DNA from: Deltaproteobacteria bacterium | GTDB taxonomy: Bacteria; Desulfobacterota; Desulfobacteria; Desulfobacterales; Desulfatirhabdiaceae | Assembly: GCA_016219185.1 (NCBI GenBank) | Contig: JACRBZ010000014.1 | Location: 62,001-126,000, forward strand | Reading direction: 5' to 3' | DNA length: 64,000 nucleotides | Shown: piece by piece, positions 1 to 7,795 of the stretch | Numbering within the stretch: position 1 is the stretch's first letter | How the letters are laid out: each line of letters starts with the position of its first letter | Position numbers and translations under genes: made by a program | The notes under the pieces: model-generated | What the model saw: the letters and a program-made list of their open reading frames with translations, nothing else | Told to the model about the DNA's origin: nothing | Database searches by the model: none

Positions 1-584
1 TCAGTCCCAAGATTCTTTCCATCGGCTTTGGTTATCTGAACAGCTCAAGCATCAGGTCTATCTGCAAGCCGCACATCGACCAACTCTCCTCGGAGCTGAA
101 CACGACAGCCAACCTGGCCATTTTGGATGACACGGACGTTATTTATCTGTATCGAAGAGAAGTCAAAAGGTATTTGAACTACGACCTGTACGATGGCTCA
201 AAGCTGCCGGCGTACTGTACTTCACCCGGAAAGGTGCTGCTGGCCGGATTGAAGGACGATGAATTGAAAAACAGAATCGCGCGGATGACTCTGGAGCCGA
301 TTACGCGGAAAACCATTACCTCCAAAGAAGATTTCTGGGAGGAAATGGTGCGGACCCGAAACAGGGGATACGCCATCAGTGATCGCGAGCTTTCAATGGA
401 TCTGTGTTCCGTTGCGGTTCCCTTAATCGACGGCCAGGAGATGGTCGTTGCCAGTATTAATATGACCACGGCTTCCGATGATGTCAAAAACACATTCAAT
501 GAGACGGTCGTGTCCAAACTTCTTGAAAAAGGAAGGCTGATCTCGAAACTTCTCGGCAGCCGGAAGCCCTATCCCCATTTTTGA
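1..584 (+). CDS. IclR-family transcriptional regulator, C-terminal part (5' truncated by window edge)
   Basis: The frame is already open at base 3 and runs to a TGA at 582-584, so the start and the N-terminal winged-helix domain lie outside the window. What is visible is the effector-binding domain of IclR regulators: the opening GFGYLNSSSIRSICKPHID resembles the family's LGY.YL..L...A.P.L segment, followed by a strand reading NLAILDDTDVIYLYR, then the PAYCTSPGKVLLA loop (family: aYaTaiGKalLA), RGYAISDRE and VASINM. These elements form the small-molecule pocket in characterised members such as PcaU and KdgR. The gene lies upstream of, and co-oriented with, the acyl-CoA degradation operon, so control of that operon is a reasonable inference; the ligand cannot be read from sequence. 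TTG codons inside this frame should not be taken as starts. Confidence 0.85.
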   Translation, partial: SPKILSIGFGYLNSSSIRSICKPHIDQLSSELNTTANLAILDDTDVIYLYRREVKRYLNYDLYDGSKLPAYCTSPGKVLLAGLKDDELKNRIARMTLEPITRKTITSKEDFWEEMVRTRNRGYAISDRELSMDLCSVAVPLIDGQEMVVASINMTTASDDVKNTFNETVVSKLLEKGRLISKLLGSRKPYPHF

Positions 585-778
585 CTTTTCCCGCTTCGAA
601 TACAACGACCCCGATTCCACCTGCTCGGCCCCTCTGACTTTCGCAGGATAACTTTACCGTGAAAATCGCTTGCCCTCCCCGCCTCACACCCATTTAGTCC
701 TTATTTTGCCCGGTTTATATTGGTTCACATTTTTTCTATCATGGTCCAGAAGGGGTCGCGACATCAAGACACATGGCT

Positions 779-943
779 GCCGGCCTTGATCATCGTTCCG
801 GCCAGATCATCATGACTGCTGTATTTCCCCCTTTGGAAAAGGGGGACTAAGGGGGATTTGAAAACGGTGAAAGACCGACTCGGTTTTGAAAAACGAGTCG
901 GTCTGCCAGAAATCCTCCCTGACCTCTTTTTCAAAAGGGGGGA
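779..943. repeat. Dispersed palindromic repeat, family B copy 1
   Basis: It opens with a CGGCCTTGATCATCGTTCCG-type block, then CCCCCTTTGGAAAAGGGGG, a GGGGGATTTGAAAA segment, a stem with perfect 10-bp arms (GACCGACTCG at 873-882, CGAGTCGGTC at 894-903), and closes with AAATCCTCCC and AAAAGGGGGG. The same order of blocks recurs at 20754-20888, where one arm of the GACCGACTCG stem is missing. The whole unit can fold on itself through the outer CCCCCTTT/AAAGGGGG arms. No ORF is inside, so it is either a non-autonomous element or a structured intergenic repeat. Confidence 0.75.
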
Positions 944-1039
944 TCGTTATCCATCGCAGTGGCGGAAACGACGATCAAGGCCGTTTATACGAATCCGGCG
1001 CATGATATAAAAAATGAATGAAATTTTATAAAAAAAATA

Positions 1040-1100
1040 TTGACAACAATTTACGATTGAATTAATAACGCATATCGTAATTTAATAACGCATAGCGTAA
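1040..1100 (+). promoter_or_regulatory. Candidate promoter with tandem 20-bp operator repeats
   Basis: TTGACA (1040-1045) is a perfect -35 hexamer; 17 bp downstream lies an AT-rich TAATAA as a weak -10. Overlapping it, ATTAATAACGCATATCGTAA (1061-1080) is followed at once by TTTAATAACGCATAGCGTAA (1081-1100): 18 of 20 bases match at exactly 20-bp period. A further arm TTACGAT (1051-1057) is the inverse of ATCGTAA (1074-1080). A regulator binding here would cover the -10 and the start region, which suggests repression. The nearest candidate regulator is the IclR protein encoded upstream; that link is inference. Confidence 0.55.
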
Positions 1101-1205
1101 TTATAAGCGTGGATTTCCAAACATTGTCCGCTGTGCTCCTCTCGACATTGTAAACGGGTACGGCCATAACATTCTGGCCGTACCCGGGTATGAGAAGGAT
1201 AAGTC

Positions 1206-1296
1206 GCCTTTTTGGAAAAATGGGGATCGAGGGGGGGATTTGTCAGCAGAATAGCCGGTGAAATCCCCGCCTGGCCTCCCTTTTCCAAAGGGGGGA
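1206..1296. repeat. C5/G5 palindromic repeat in the operon leader
   Basis: Starts with GCCTTTTTGGAAAAATGGGG, continues GATCGAGGGGGGGATTTG, and closes with GAAATCCCCGCCTGGCC and CCCTTTTCCAAAGGGGGG. It has the same CCCTTTTCCAAAGGGGG terminus as the other dispersed elements of this window. It sits between the candidate promoter and the first gene, so it would be transcribed as part of the operon leader. Confidence 0.6.
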
Positions 1297-1419
1297 AGCA
1301 TTTAAAAAGACGTTGTTGGTATTTTCCGTAAATCGGCAAATGGTTGCCACATGCGATCTTTTGCGGCTCTGTCGGAAACCAGGATGACAAAATCGTACAC
1401 ATCGTGAAAGGGGCGGTTC

Positions 1420-2583
1420 ATGGATCCATCCGTATCAGAAGATTTTCGAAATTATTTAATCAAAGTTCGTGATTTCGTGCAGAAGGAACTCGATCCCATC
1501 CACATGGCGGTGGAGCGGGAAGCGGAGATTCCGGAAGATGTTGTCGAGAAAATGCGAAGGCTCGGCCTTTTCGGCCTGTCGATTTCCAAGACCTACGGGG
1601 GATTGGGGCTGACGACTCTGGAGGAAGTCCTGATTTATGAAGAAATTACCCAAACCAACGCCTGCTATCGATCACGCATCGGGACCAGCAACGGCATCGG
1701 CTCCATGGGCATCCTCTACGACGGCACGGAGGAGCAACGGAGGCACTATCTGCCCCGCGTCGCATCGGGCGAGTGGACGGCCGCCTTTGCGCTGACCGAG
1801 CCGGATGCCGGCTCGGATGCCGCCAACATCAGCACCCGAGCCGTGCTCGACGGAGACTGCTGGGTCCTGAACGGCACCAAGCAATTTATCACCAATGCCG
1901 ATACTGCTCACGTTTTTACCACGATCGCCGTAACCGACGAGGTAAAAAAGACCAGCGGTGGGGTTACCGCCTTTATCGTGGAACAGGGCATGGCGGGGTT
2001 TTCCGTCGGACCTGCGGATATCAAGATGGGATTTAAAGGGTCCCACACCCACGAACTGATATTCAAGGACTGCCGGGTGCCCCGGGAAAACGTGATCGGT
2101 GGCATGGAAAGGGTCGGCCAGGGATTCAAGACCGCCATGCGGGTGCTGGACAAGGGGCGCCTTACCATCGGAGCCTGCGCTGTGGGCGCATCACAGAAAG
2201 TCCTGGATTTGTGCGTGGATCGGGTGAGGCAAAAGCTGGCTTTCGGAACACCCAAGGCGGACATGCAGTCCGTTCAGTTTGCCCTGGCGGACATGGCAAC
2301 GCAGATTTATGCGGCCCGTCAGATGCTTTACAACACGGCAAGACGTAAGGATGAAGGGCAGAACGTGACGCACGAAGCTTCCATGGTCAAGGTTTTCTGT
2401 ACCGAAATGGCAAGCCGCATTGCCGATAAGGCCATGGATATTTTCGAGGAGGACGGGATCCTGACCAGCAGCCGGATCGAGATGTTTCTCCGCGACGTCC
2501 GGCTGTATCGCATCTACGAGGGAACCAGTGAAATTCAGCGGATCATCATATCCAGACATCTATTAAATAAAAAGAGAGAATAG
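1420..2583 (+). CDS. acyl-CoA dehydrogenase (flavoprotein)
   Basis: 387 aa, normal length for the family. It should oxidise a CoA thioester at the alpha,beta bond in the cytoplasm, passing electrons to ETF. Visible family signatures: the FAD/substrate segment FALTEPDAGSD near residue 125, WVLNGTKQFITNA, the mid-barrel KMGFKGSHTHEL and, near the C-terminus, RIYEGTSEIQ, whose Glu (residue 367) is in the position of the catalytic base of medium- and short-chain enzymes. The loop before it reads FEEDGILTSSRIEMFLRD where most members have a GGxGY motif, so the substrate may be unusual. It is first gene of the operon, two bases from the next. Substrate specificity cannot be set by eye; a short branched, cyclic or dicarboxylic acyl-CoA is possible. 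Confidence 0.9.
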   Translation: MDPSVSEDFRNYLIKVRDFVQKELDPIHMAVEREAEIPEDVVEKMRRLGLFGLSISKTYGGLGLTTLEEVLIYEEITQTNACYRSRIGTSNGIGSMGILYDGTEEQRRHYLPRVASGEWTAAFALTEPDAGSDAANISTRAVLDGDCWVLNGTKQFITNADTAHVFTTIAVTDEVKKTSGGVTAFIVEQGMAGFSVGPADIKMGFKGSHTHELIFKDCRVPRENVIGGMERVGQGFKTAMRVLDKGRLTIGACAVGASQKVLDLCVDRVRQKLAFGTPKADMQSVQFALADMATQIYAARQMLYNTARRKDEGQNVTHEASMVKVFCTEMASRIADKAMDIFEEDGILTSSRIEMFLRDVRLYRIYEGTSEIQRIIISRHLLNKKRE

Positions 2584-2585
2584 CC

Positions 2586-3461
2586 ATGACAATCGAAAAA
2601 GTCTTTATCGTGGGATCCGGGCTGATGGGCGGCGGTATTGCTCAGGTCTGTGCCCAGGCCGGAATGTCGGCGATACTGAACGATGAAAATAAGGCGGCCA
2701 CGGAAAAAGCATTGAACACGATCGCCTGGTCGGTGGGAAAGCTGATCGAAAAAGGCAAACTGAAAGAGGACAAGGCGACGGTTCTGGGACGGATTCAAAT
2801 CGCTTCCGGCTTTGAACGGGCTTCGGATGCCGATCTGGTCGTGGAAGCGGTGTTCGAAAACCTGGATGTCAAAAAACAAATCTTCAAAAATCTGGATGCC
2901 GTCTGCAAGCCGGATACCATTCTGGCCAGCAATACATCGGCGATTCCCATCACGGAGCTGGGCGTTATCACGGGGCATCCGGAGAGGGTCGTGGGGATCC
3001 ATTTCTTCAATCCGGTGCCGATGATGCGGGCCGTTGAAGTGGTAAAAGGAATCTGCACATCCGAAGCCGTGATGAATTCGGCGGTGGAATTTGTCCGGAA
3101 AATCGGAAAATCTCCGATCCGGGTCGAGAGCGATATTCCGGGATTTATTCTGAACCGGATCAATCTGGTAAGCTATGTCGAGGCCATTCGTCTGCTTGAA
3201 CGCGGCATCGGAACGGTTTCGGATATCGACACCGGGGTACGGATGGCATTCGGGCGGCCCATGGGTCCTTTTGAAACCGGAGACATGGTGGGCCTGGATG
3301 TGTCTTACGGGGGCCTGACAGCCATCTATGCGGAAAGCCATGATCCGGGTTTTCTCCCGCCGCAGCTTTTGAAGCGAAAGGTCAAGGCAGGGCAATTGGG
3401 ACGAAAGACCGGAAAGGGATGGTATCAATATGACAACGATGGCAATAAAGTGGAGGGCTGA
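2586..3461 (+). CDS. 3-hydroxyacyl-CoA dehydrogenase (3-hydroxybutyryl-CoA type)
   Basis: 291 aa, the size of single-domain Hbd/PaaH enzymes. It oxidises an L-3-hydroxyacyl-CoA to the 3-ketoacyl-CoA with NAD. The N-terminal Rossmann motif is VFIVGSGLMGGGIAQ (GxGxMG), followed by ASNTSAIPI and GIHFFNPVPMM, which carries the catalytic His, then a Glu in AVEVVKG; the C-terminal dimerisation domain includes PGFILNRI and a closing KTGKGWYQY. It lies 2 bp after the dehydrogenase and 3 bp before the thiolase, so the three are almost certainly co-translated. No enoyl-CoA hydratase is encoded nearby, so the hydration step between the first gene and this one must be supplied from elsewhere. Confidence 0.92.
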   Translation: MTIEKVFIVGSGLMGGGIAQVCAQAGMSAILNDENKAATEKALNTIAWSVGKLIEKGKLKEDKATVLGRIQIASGFERASDADLVVEAVFENLDVKKQIFKNLDAVCKPDTILASNTSAIPITELGVITGHPERVVGIHFFNPVPMMRAVEVVKGICTSEAVMNSAVEFVRKIGKSPIRVESDIPGFILNRINLVSYVEAIRLLERGIGTVSDIDTGVRMAFGRPMGPFETGDMVGLDVSYGGLTAIYAESHDPGFLPPQLLKRKVKAGQLGRKTGKGWYQYDNDGNKVEG

Positions 3462-3464
3462 TCA

Positions 3465-4706
3465 ATGAAAGACGTTGTAATCGTATCCGCGGCCAGAACG
3501 CCGGTTGGCCGCTATATGGGTGCGCTCAAGGATGTTCCGGCCTATGACCTGGCGGCACTGGTTTTAAATGCCGCGATGGAGCGCGCGCATTTTGCTCCGG
3601 ATCTCATTGACGAAGTGATCATGGGGCAATCCTATCAGAATGGAGAATACGTCAATATCGCGCGAATGGCGCTTCTGGCCGCGGGCTGGCCGGAATCCAT
3701 TCCAGGTATCACGCTGGACAGGCGATGCTGCACGGGCCTGGATGTCGTCTGTTTTGCCGCCATGAAGATTCAATCCGGAAATGCCGATATCGTTGTGGCC
3801 GGTGGCGTGGAGAGCATGAGCACGGCTGAGTTTTATCTGCCGGGAGAGATCAAATGGGGCGTCGGCGGAAAAGGCGGGATGCCGAAGGGCCATGGCGATC
3901 TGGGCATGTGGGGAATCCCGTTTTACGATCGGATCCAGCGGGCCAGGGTCATGTCCCAACCCCAGGCGCGTTACGGGGTGATGCCGTCCATGATGTCGTG
4001 GGCCGAGACCGCGGCCCTGGAGGAGAAAATCACGCGTGAAGCTTGCGATGCGTGGGCACTGGAAAGCCACCGGAAGGCGTGTGCGGCCGTGGAAGCCGGC
4101 AGGTTCTCCGAAGAGATGATACCGGTGATTTTGCCCCAGAAGAAGGGATCTGCCGTTGTCATCGATCGGGATGAAGGCCCCCGGGCCGATACGACAATCG
4201 AAAAGCTGGCAAAACTTAAACCGGTACTCGGCGGCGTGTGCACGGCGGGAAATTCTTCTTCCGAAAACGACGGGGCCGCGGCCGTGGTCGTGATGTCCGC
4301 GGAAAAGGCCCGGGACCTGGGACTTCGACCCCTGGCCAGGCTGGTGTCTTTTGCCAATGCCGGAGATGATCCCCGGAAGGCATATGAAACGGTTCCCAAG
4401 GCGGTTGAAAAGGCGCTCCGCAAGGCGGATCTGAGCCTTGACCGGATGGATCTTATTGAAATTCAGGAAGCCTTTGCCGCTCAGGTGCTGGCGGACCTGA
4501 AACAGATGGGGGTTACGGAAAAAGATTATGGCAGGGTCAATGTCAACGGATCCGGCATTTCCCTTGGCCATCCGATTGCCTGCACCGGAACCCGGGTGCT
4601 GGTGACGCTGCTCCATGAGATGCAGCGCGCAAAGGCGCGGTATGGCCTTGAATGCATCTGCGGCGGCGGGGGGCTGGGAATCGCGGCCATTTTTGAACGC
4701 ATATAA
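3465..4706 (+). CDS. thiolase (acetyl-CoA C-acyltransferase)
   Basis: 413 aa. It cleaves a 3-ketoacyl-CoA with CoA to give acetyl-CoA and a shortened acyl-CoA. Thiolase landmarks are in order: VIVSAARTPVGRYMGAL at the N-terminus, the nucleophile region LDRRCCTGLD (nucleophilic Cys at residue 88 by alignment with CxSG), GGVESMS, then NVNGSGISLGHPIACTG with the catalytic His of GHP, and ICGGGGLGIA with the second catalytic Cys. The nucleophile loop differs from the usual NRxCxSG by an Asp for Asn and a double Cys, so it is not a standard AtoB/FadA. Third gene of the operon. Confidence 0.9.
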   Translation: MKDVVIVSAARTPVGRYMGALKDVPAYDLAALVLNAAMERAHFAPDLIDEVIMGQSYQNGEYVNIARMALLAAGWPESIPGITLDRRCCTGLDVVCFAAMKIQSGNADIVVAGGVESMSTAEFYLPGEIKWGVGGKGGMPKGHGDLGMWGIPFYDRIQRARVMSQPQARYGVMPSMMSWAETAALEEKITREACDAWALESHRKACAAVEAGRFSEEMIPVILPQKKGSAVVIDRDEGPRADTTIEKLAKLKPVLGGVCTAGNSSSENDGAAAVVVMSAEKARDLGLRPLARLVSFANAGDDPRKAYETVPKAVEKALRKADLSLDRMDLIEIQEAFAAQVLADLKQMGVTEKDYGRVNVNGSGISLGHPIACTGTRVLVTLLHEMQRAKARYGLECICGGGGLGIAAIFERI

Positions 4707-4776
4707 ATAGATCAGCGGATTCAAGATCAATTGCAGAATCCGAAGAGGCGGTTTTTGTTTGATAAGGAGGGGCGAC

Positions 4777-5934
4777 GTGTTTTTTGAGATAAATAAATCA
4801 CAAAAACAGATTCAGCAAGCCGTGAGGGATTTCGTCAAAGGCAGGTTCAAGAAAGAAACCATCCAGGAGATCGTGGAAAACCAGGCTTTTCCGGAAGAAA
4901 TCTGGCGCAAGGCGAGCGAGTTGGGATTGATCGGCATCCACTTTCCCGAGGAATATTCCGGCCAGGGCCTGGGGTGCTTTGAAAACGCGCTGGTGGCTGA
5001 AGCGCTTTGCTGCGGGGATGCATCCGTGGGAGGGTGCCTGGCCGGCGCCGCTATCGGATCTGAAATGATCCTTCGCCATGGCAGTCGGTCGCAGAAATCC
5101 GCCTGGTTGCCGAAAATAGCGGAAGGGGAGATTCTATCGAGTGCGGCTTTTTCAGAATCCGGCGATGGACGCGGCTTTGCAAATATAAAAAGCATTGCCG
5201 TCAAACAAGGGGATTCCTGGGTAATCGAGGGAACGAAATCTTACGTTCTGAACGGGGGGCCTCTGGCGGGGTTTTATATCGTCTTGTGCGGGACCGGTTC
5301 CGAGCCCGCTCCGGGACAGGAACTCAGCATGATCCTGGTTGAGGCGGACCGCGAAGGGATTGCGGTCGAGGACGTGGGTCATAAACTGGGCGGACGCTTG
5401 ATGCACATCGGAAAGGTCCGGTTCGAAAAGGTTCGGGTGCCGCTGGACAACCTTGTGGGAAAGGAAAATCAGGGCCTGCAGCAGGTCGCGGATCACCTGA
5501 GCATGACCCGAACGATTGCCGCCGCGCAGTCCGTCGGCATCGCGCAGGGCGCCTGCGAGCGCGCCATGGCCCACGTGAAGCAGCGGGTTCAGTTCGCAAC
5601 CCGGCTCATCGATTTTCAGGTGACCCGACACAAGCTTGCCGATATGCTCACCAAGATCGAATCGGCCCGGTTGCTGACCTATCAGGCTGCATGGAAATTC
5701 GATGCGGGCAATGGCGATGAAAGGCTGAGCGCCATGGCCAAGATGCACGCCTCCCGCATTGCCGTGGAGGTCTGTGATGAGGCGATACAGCTTCTCGGCG
5801 GATACGGCTATATTCAGGAATACGAAGTCGAACGGTTTTTTCGCGAGGCAAAAATGATTGAAGTCCTTTGGGGGAACCGGGAAGCACAGATGGATACCAT
5901 TTCAAACACCATGCAAAAACGAAGCGCTGCCTGA
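4777..5934 (+). CDS. divergent acyl-CoA dehydrogenase homologue lacking the usual catalytic Glu
   Basis: 385 aa from a GTG at 4777, chosen because AAGGAGGGG sits 5-13 bases before it; an upstream in-frame TTG at 4759 overlaps no ribosome site. The fold is clearly that of acyl-CoA dehydrogenases: N-terminal helices, a WVIEGTKSYVLNG segment, GHKLGGRLMHIGKVRF, and QLLGGYGYIQEYEVERFFRE near the C-terminus. However, the segment after it reads VLWGNREAQ where family members have YEGTSEIQ, putting Trp 365 at the catalytic Glu position, and the flavin loop SESGDGRGFA departs from TEPxAGSD. The isovaleryl-type alternative position is also not Glu by eye (HLSMTRTIAA). It may be an inactive partner or catalyse a different acyl-CoA reaction. 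It follows the thiolase after a 70-bp gap. Confidence 0.8.
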   Translation: MFFEINKSQKQIQQAVRDFVKGRFKKETIQEIVENQAFPEEIWRKASELGLIGIHFPEEYSGQGLGCFENALVAEALCCGDASVGGCLAGAAIGSEMILRHGSRSQKSAWLPKIAEGEILSSAAFSESGDGRGFANIKSIAVKQGDSWVIEGTKSYVLNGGPLAGFYIVLCGTGSEPAPGQELSMILVEADREGIAVEDVGHKLGGRLMHIGKVRFEKVRVPLDNLVGKENQGLQQVADHLSMTRTIAAAQSVGIAQGACERAMAHVKQRVQFATRLIDFQVTRHKLADMLTKIESARLLTYQAAWKFDAGNGDERLSAMAKMHASRIAVEVCDEAIQLLGGYGYIQEYEVERFFREAKMIEVLWGNREAQMDTISNTMQKRSAA

Positions 5935-6022
5935 GCCATTGAAACATTTTTGCATAAAAATGCATTGGTAAGGCCGGGGCCCCGCGGCGAATGCCGCCGC
6001 ATATCGGGCGAAAGGAAAATTC

Positions 6023-6982
6023 ATGCAAGATAAATTCATGACGGCTGCCGAGGCCGTCCGAAAATTCGTCAAGGACGGAGATCAGATCGCCCTCGGGGGA
6101 TTTACCGTCACCCGCAATCCGATGACGCTGATTCGGGAGATCATCAGGCAGGGGAAAAAAGACCTTTACCTGGTCGTTCACTCCCAGGGCCAGGGAATGG
6201 AGCTGATGATCGGCGCAGGCTGTGTTCGCCGTGTGGAACTGGCCTACGGCGGCGTGGCCAGATTTGCGCCGACCGGCTATCGTTTCAAAAAGGCGTTTAA
6301 GGAAAAGAAAATCGAAGTGGAGGATTACACCAATTATCACATGTCGCTCCGGTTTCTGGCCGGGGCCATGGGGCTGCCATTCGTGGTCACGCAGTCCGGC
6401 CTGCAGACCGATGTGGTGCGGCTGTCCGGTTTTTCACCGGAATGCCGGGGGCAGGGGCGCATCCCGAAGCATAAACTCAAGGTCATTCAGAACCCGCTGA
6501 ATCCGGATGCTGGTGATGTGGTGGTTTTGCCGCCGCTGAACCCGGATGTGACCCTGATTCACGCCCAGTATGTGGGTGAAGACGGTACGGTCCGGATCAA
6601 GGGCCTGACCTTTGCCGACGTCGAGCAGGCCAAGGCCGCCGGCCGGGTGATCGTTTCCTGCGAGCAGATCGTTCCCACCGAGTATATCCGCCGGGACCCG
6701 GACCAGAATTGTCTGCCGCCTTTCATGGTCGATGCCATTGTTCCGGCGGCTTTCGGCGCCCATCCCACGGCCTGCTTCATGCACTATGATTATGATCCGA
6801 ACCATCTGAATCTGTTTAAGAAAATGGCGCCGGATGATGATATGTTCAAAAAATATCTGGATGATTGGGTGTATCCTTTCGAGACTCAGGAGGCTTATCT
6901 GGAAAAGGTGGGTGTCACGCAGCTCTTGAAGATCAAGGCAAATCCCGTCGTGGGTTATGCCACGGGACTGGATAGGAGATAG
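6023..6982 (+). CDS. family I CoA-transferase, subunit A (glutaconate CoA-transferase-like)
   Basis: 319 aa. With the next gene it forms a heteromeric CoA-transferase moving CoA between an acyl-CoA donor and a carboxylic acid. The N-terminal DGDQIALGGFTVTRNPM matches the GctA-type glycine-rich loop, followed by HSQGQGMELMIGAG, VELAYGGVARFAPTG and a later PPLNPDVTLIHAQ...G strand, all typical of alpha subunits. Length agrees with GctA rather than the shorter succinyl-CoA:3-ketoacid AtoD. RBS GAAAGGAAAA precedes ATG 6023. In this operon it would activate the growth substrate or salvage CoA from the product; which acid is used cannot be read. Confidence 0.85.
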   Translation: MQDKFMTAAEAVRKFVKDGDQIALGGFTVTRNPMTLIREIIRQGKKDLYLVVHSQGQGMELMIGAGCVRRVELAYGGVARFAPTGYRFKKAFKEKKIEVEDYTNYHMSLRFLAGAMGLPFVVTQSGLQTDVVRLSGFSPECRGQGRIPKHKLKVIQNPLNPDAGDVVVLPPLNPDVTLIHAQYVGEDGTVRIKGLTFADVEQAKAAGRVIVSCEQIVPTEYIRRDPDQNCLPPFMVDAIVPAAFGAHPTACFMHYDYDPNHLNLFKKMAPDDDMFKKYLDDWVYPFETQEAYLEKVGVTQLLKIKANPVVGYATGLDRR

Positions 6983-6991
6983 GAGAAAAAA

Positions 6992-7795
6992 ATGGAGAAC
7001 TACACTGCCAGCGAAATGATGGCGCTCAGTGCGGGCCGACTGGTCAAAAACGGCGATATCCTGTTTGCCGGAACCGGCCTGAGCATGTTGGCCACGACCG
7101 TGGCAAAAAGGATCCACGCACCGGGTGCGGTGGTTTTTTTCGAAACCGGGGGGATCGATCCCTCGCTGACCGAGCTGCCGCTTGCCGTGGCCGACCTCAG
7201 GGTGATGGTGGGAACCTCGGTGAATTCAAGCCTTGTTGATGCGCTAAGCCTTCTCAGCCATCCGAAATTCAACACGATCGCCTTTCTGGGCGCGGCCCAG
7301 ATCGATCGGTACGGCAATCTCAACTCAACGCATCTGGGGACTTATAAAAATCCGATTCAGCGATTTCCGGGCTCCGGCGGTGCCTGTGACGCTTCGAGCA
7401 TGGCCTCGGGCACGGTCATTTTCATGCAGCACGAACGCCGGCGGTTTGTGGAAAAGCTGGACTATTTTACCAGCCCCGGCTGGCTGACCGGCGGCGATTC
7501 CAGGTCCAAAGCCGGTTTCAGTCGCGGCGGACCCAAGGCTGTCGTGACCAACCTGGGAATCCTCCGGTTCGACGAAGAGACGAAGGCCATGTACCTCTCC
7601 GAGTACTATCCGCACACCGAACCGGAAAAGATCGCCCAATCCACCGGCTTTGATCTGGATATTTCCCGGGCAACGCAGGCCATGCCGCCGACCGATATCG
7701 AGCTTGCCACACTTCGGGAAGAAGTCGATCCCCAGCGGCTGATTCTGGGACCACAGCCCGCACAAAAACAAACGGGGAAAGGAGCCGGGAAATGA
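6992..7795 (+). CDS. family I CoA-transferase, subunit B (glutaconate CoA-transferase-like)
   Basis: 267 aa, nine bases after subunit A. Beta subunits of glutaconate CoA-transferase carry the catalytic Glu that forms the glutamyl-CoA intermediate; here VVFFETGGIDPSL puts Glu 51 in a position equivalent to the known Glu in GctB (assigned by eye). Further beta-type features are GTGLSMLATTVAKR, FLGAAQIDRYGNLNST and GPKAVVTNLGILRFD. The stop overlaps the next gene by four bases (ATGA), so translation of that gene is probably coupled. Together with subunit A this is one of the firmer functional calls of the operon. Confidence 0.87.
   Translation: MENYTASEMMALSAGRLVKNGDILFAGTGLSMLATTVAKRIHAPGAVVFFETGGIDPSLTELPLAVADLRVMVGTSVNSSLVDALSLLSHPKFNTIAFLGAAQIDRYGNLNSTHLGTYKNPIQRFPGSGGACDASSMASGTVIFMQHERRRFVEKLDYFTSPGWLTGGDSRSKAGFSRGGPKAVVTNLGILRFDEETKAMYLSEYYPHTEPEKIAQSTGFDLDISRATQAMPPTDIELATLREEVDPQRLILGPQPAQKQTGKGAGK

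Larger units (their letters stand above)
585..1419. other. 835-bp leader between the IclR gene and the acyl-CoA operon
   Basis: No convincing gene is present. The stretch holds a long repeat/stem-loop element (about 779-943), an AT-rich promoter-like segment with tandem 20-bp repeats (1040-1100) and a second, shorter C5/G5 palindromic repeat (about 1206-1296) between that promoter and the first operon gene. A potential Shine-Dalgarno (AAAGGGG) sits just before the ATG at 1420. Open frames on the minus strand here run through the repeats and look spurious. Confidence 0.7.

Noticed and set aside
2535..3428. Long minus-strand ORF opposite the 3-hydroxyacyl-CoA dehydrogenase
   Set aside because: It mirrors the real gene's codon structure, has a His/Arg-rich improbable composition and no family features; similar shadows occur opposite the thiolase (3564-4730) and thiG-thiH (37430-38572).
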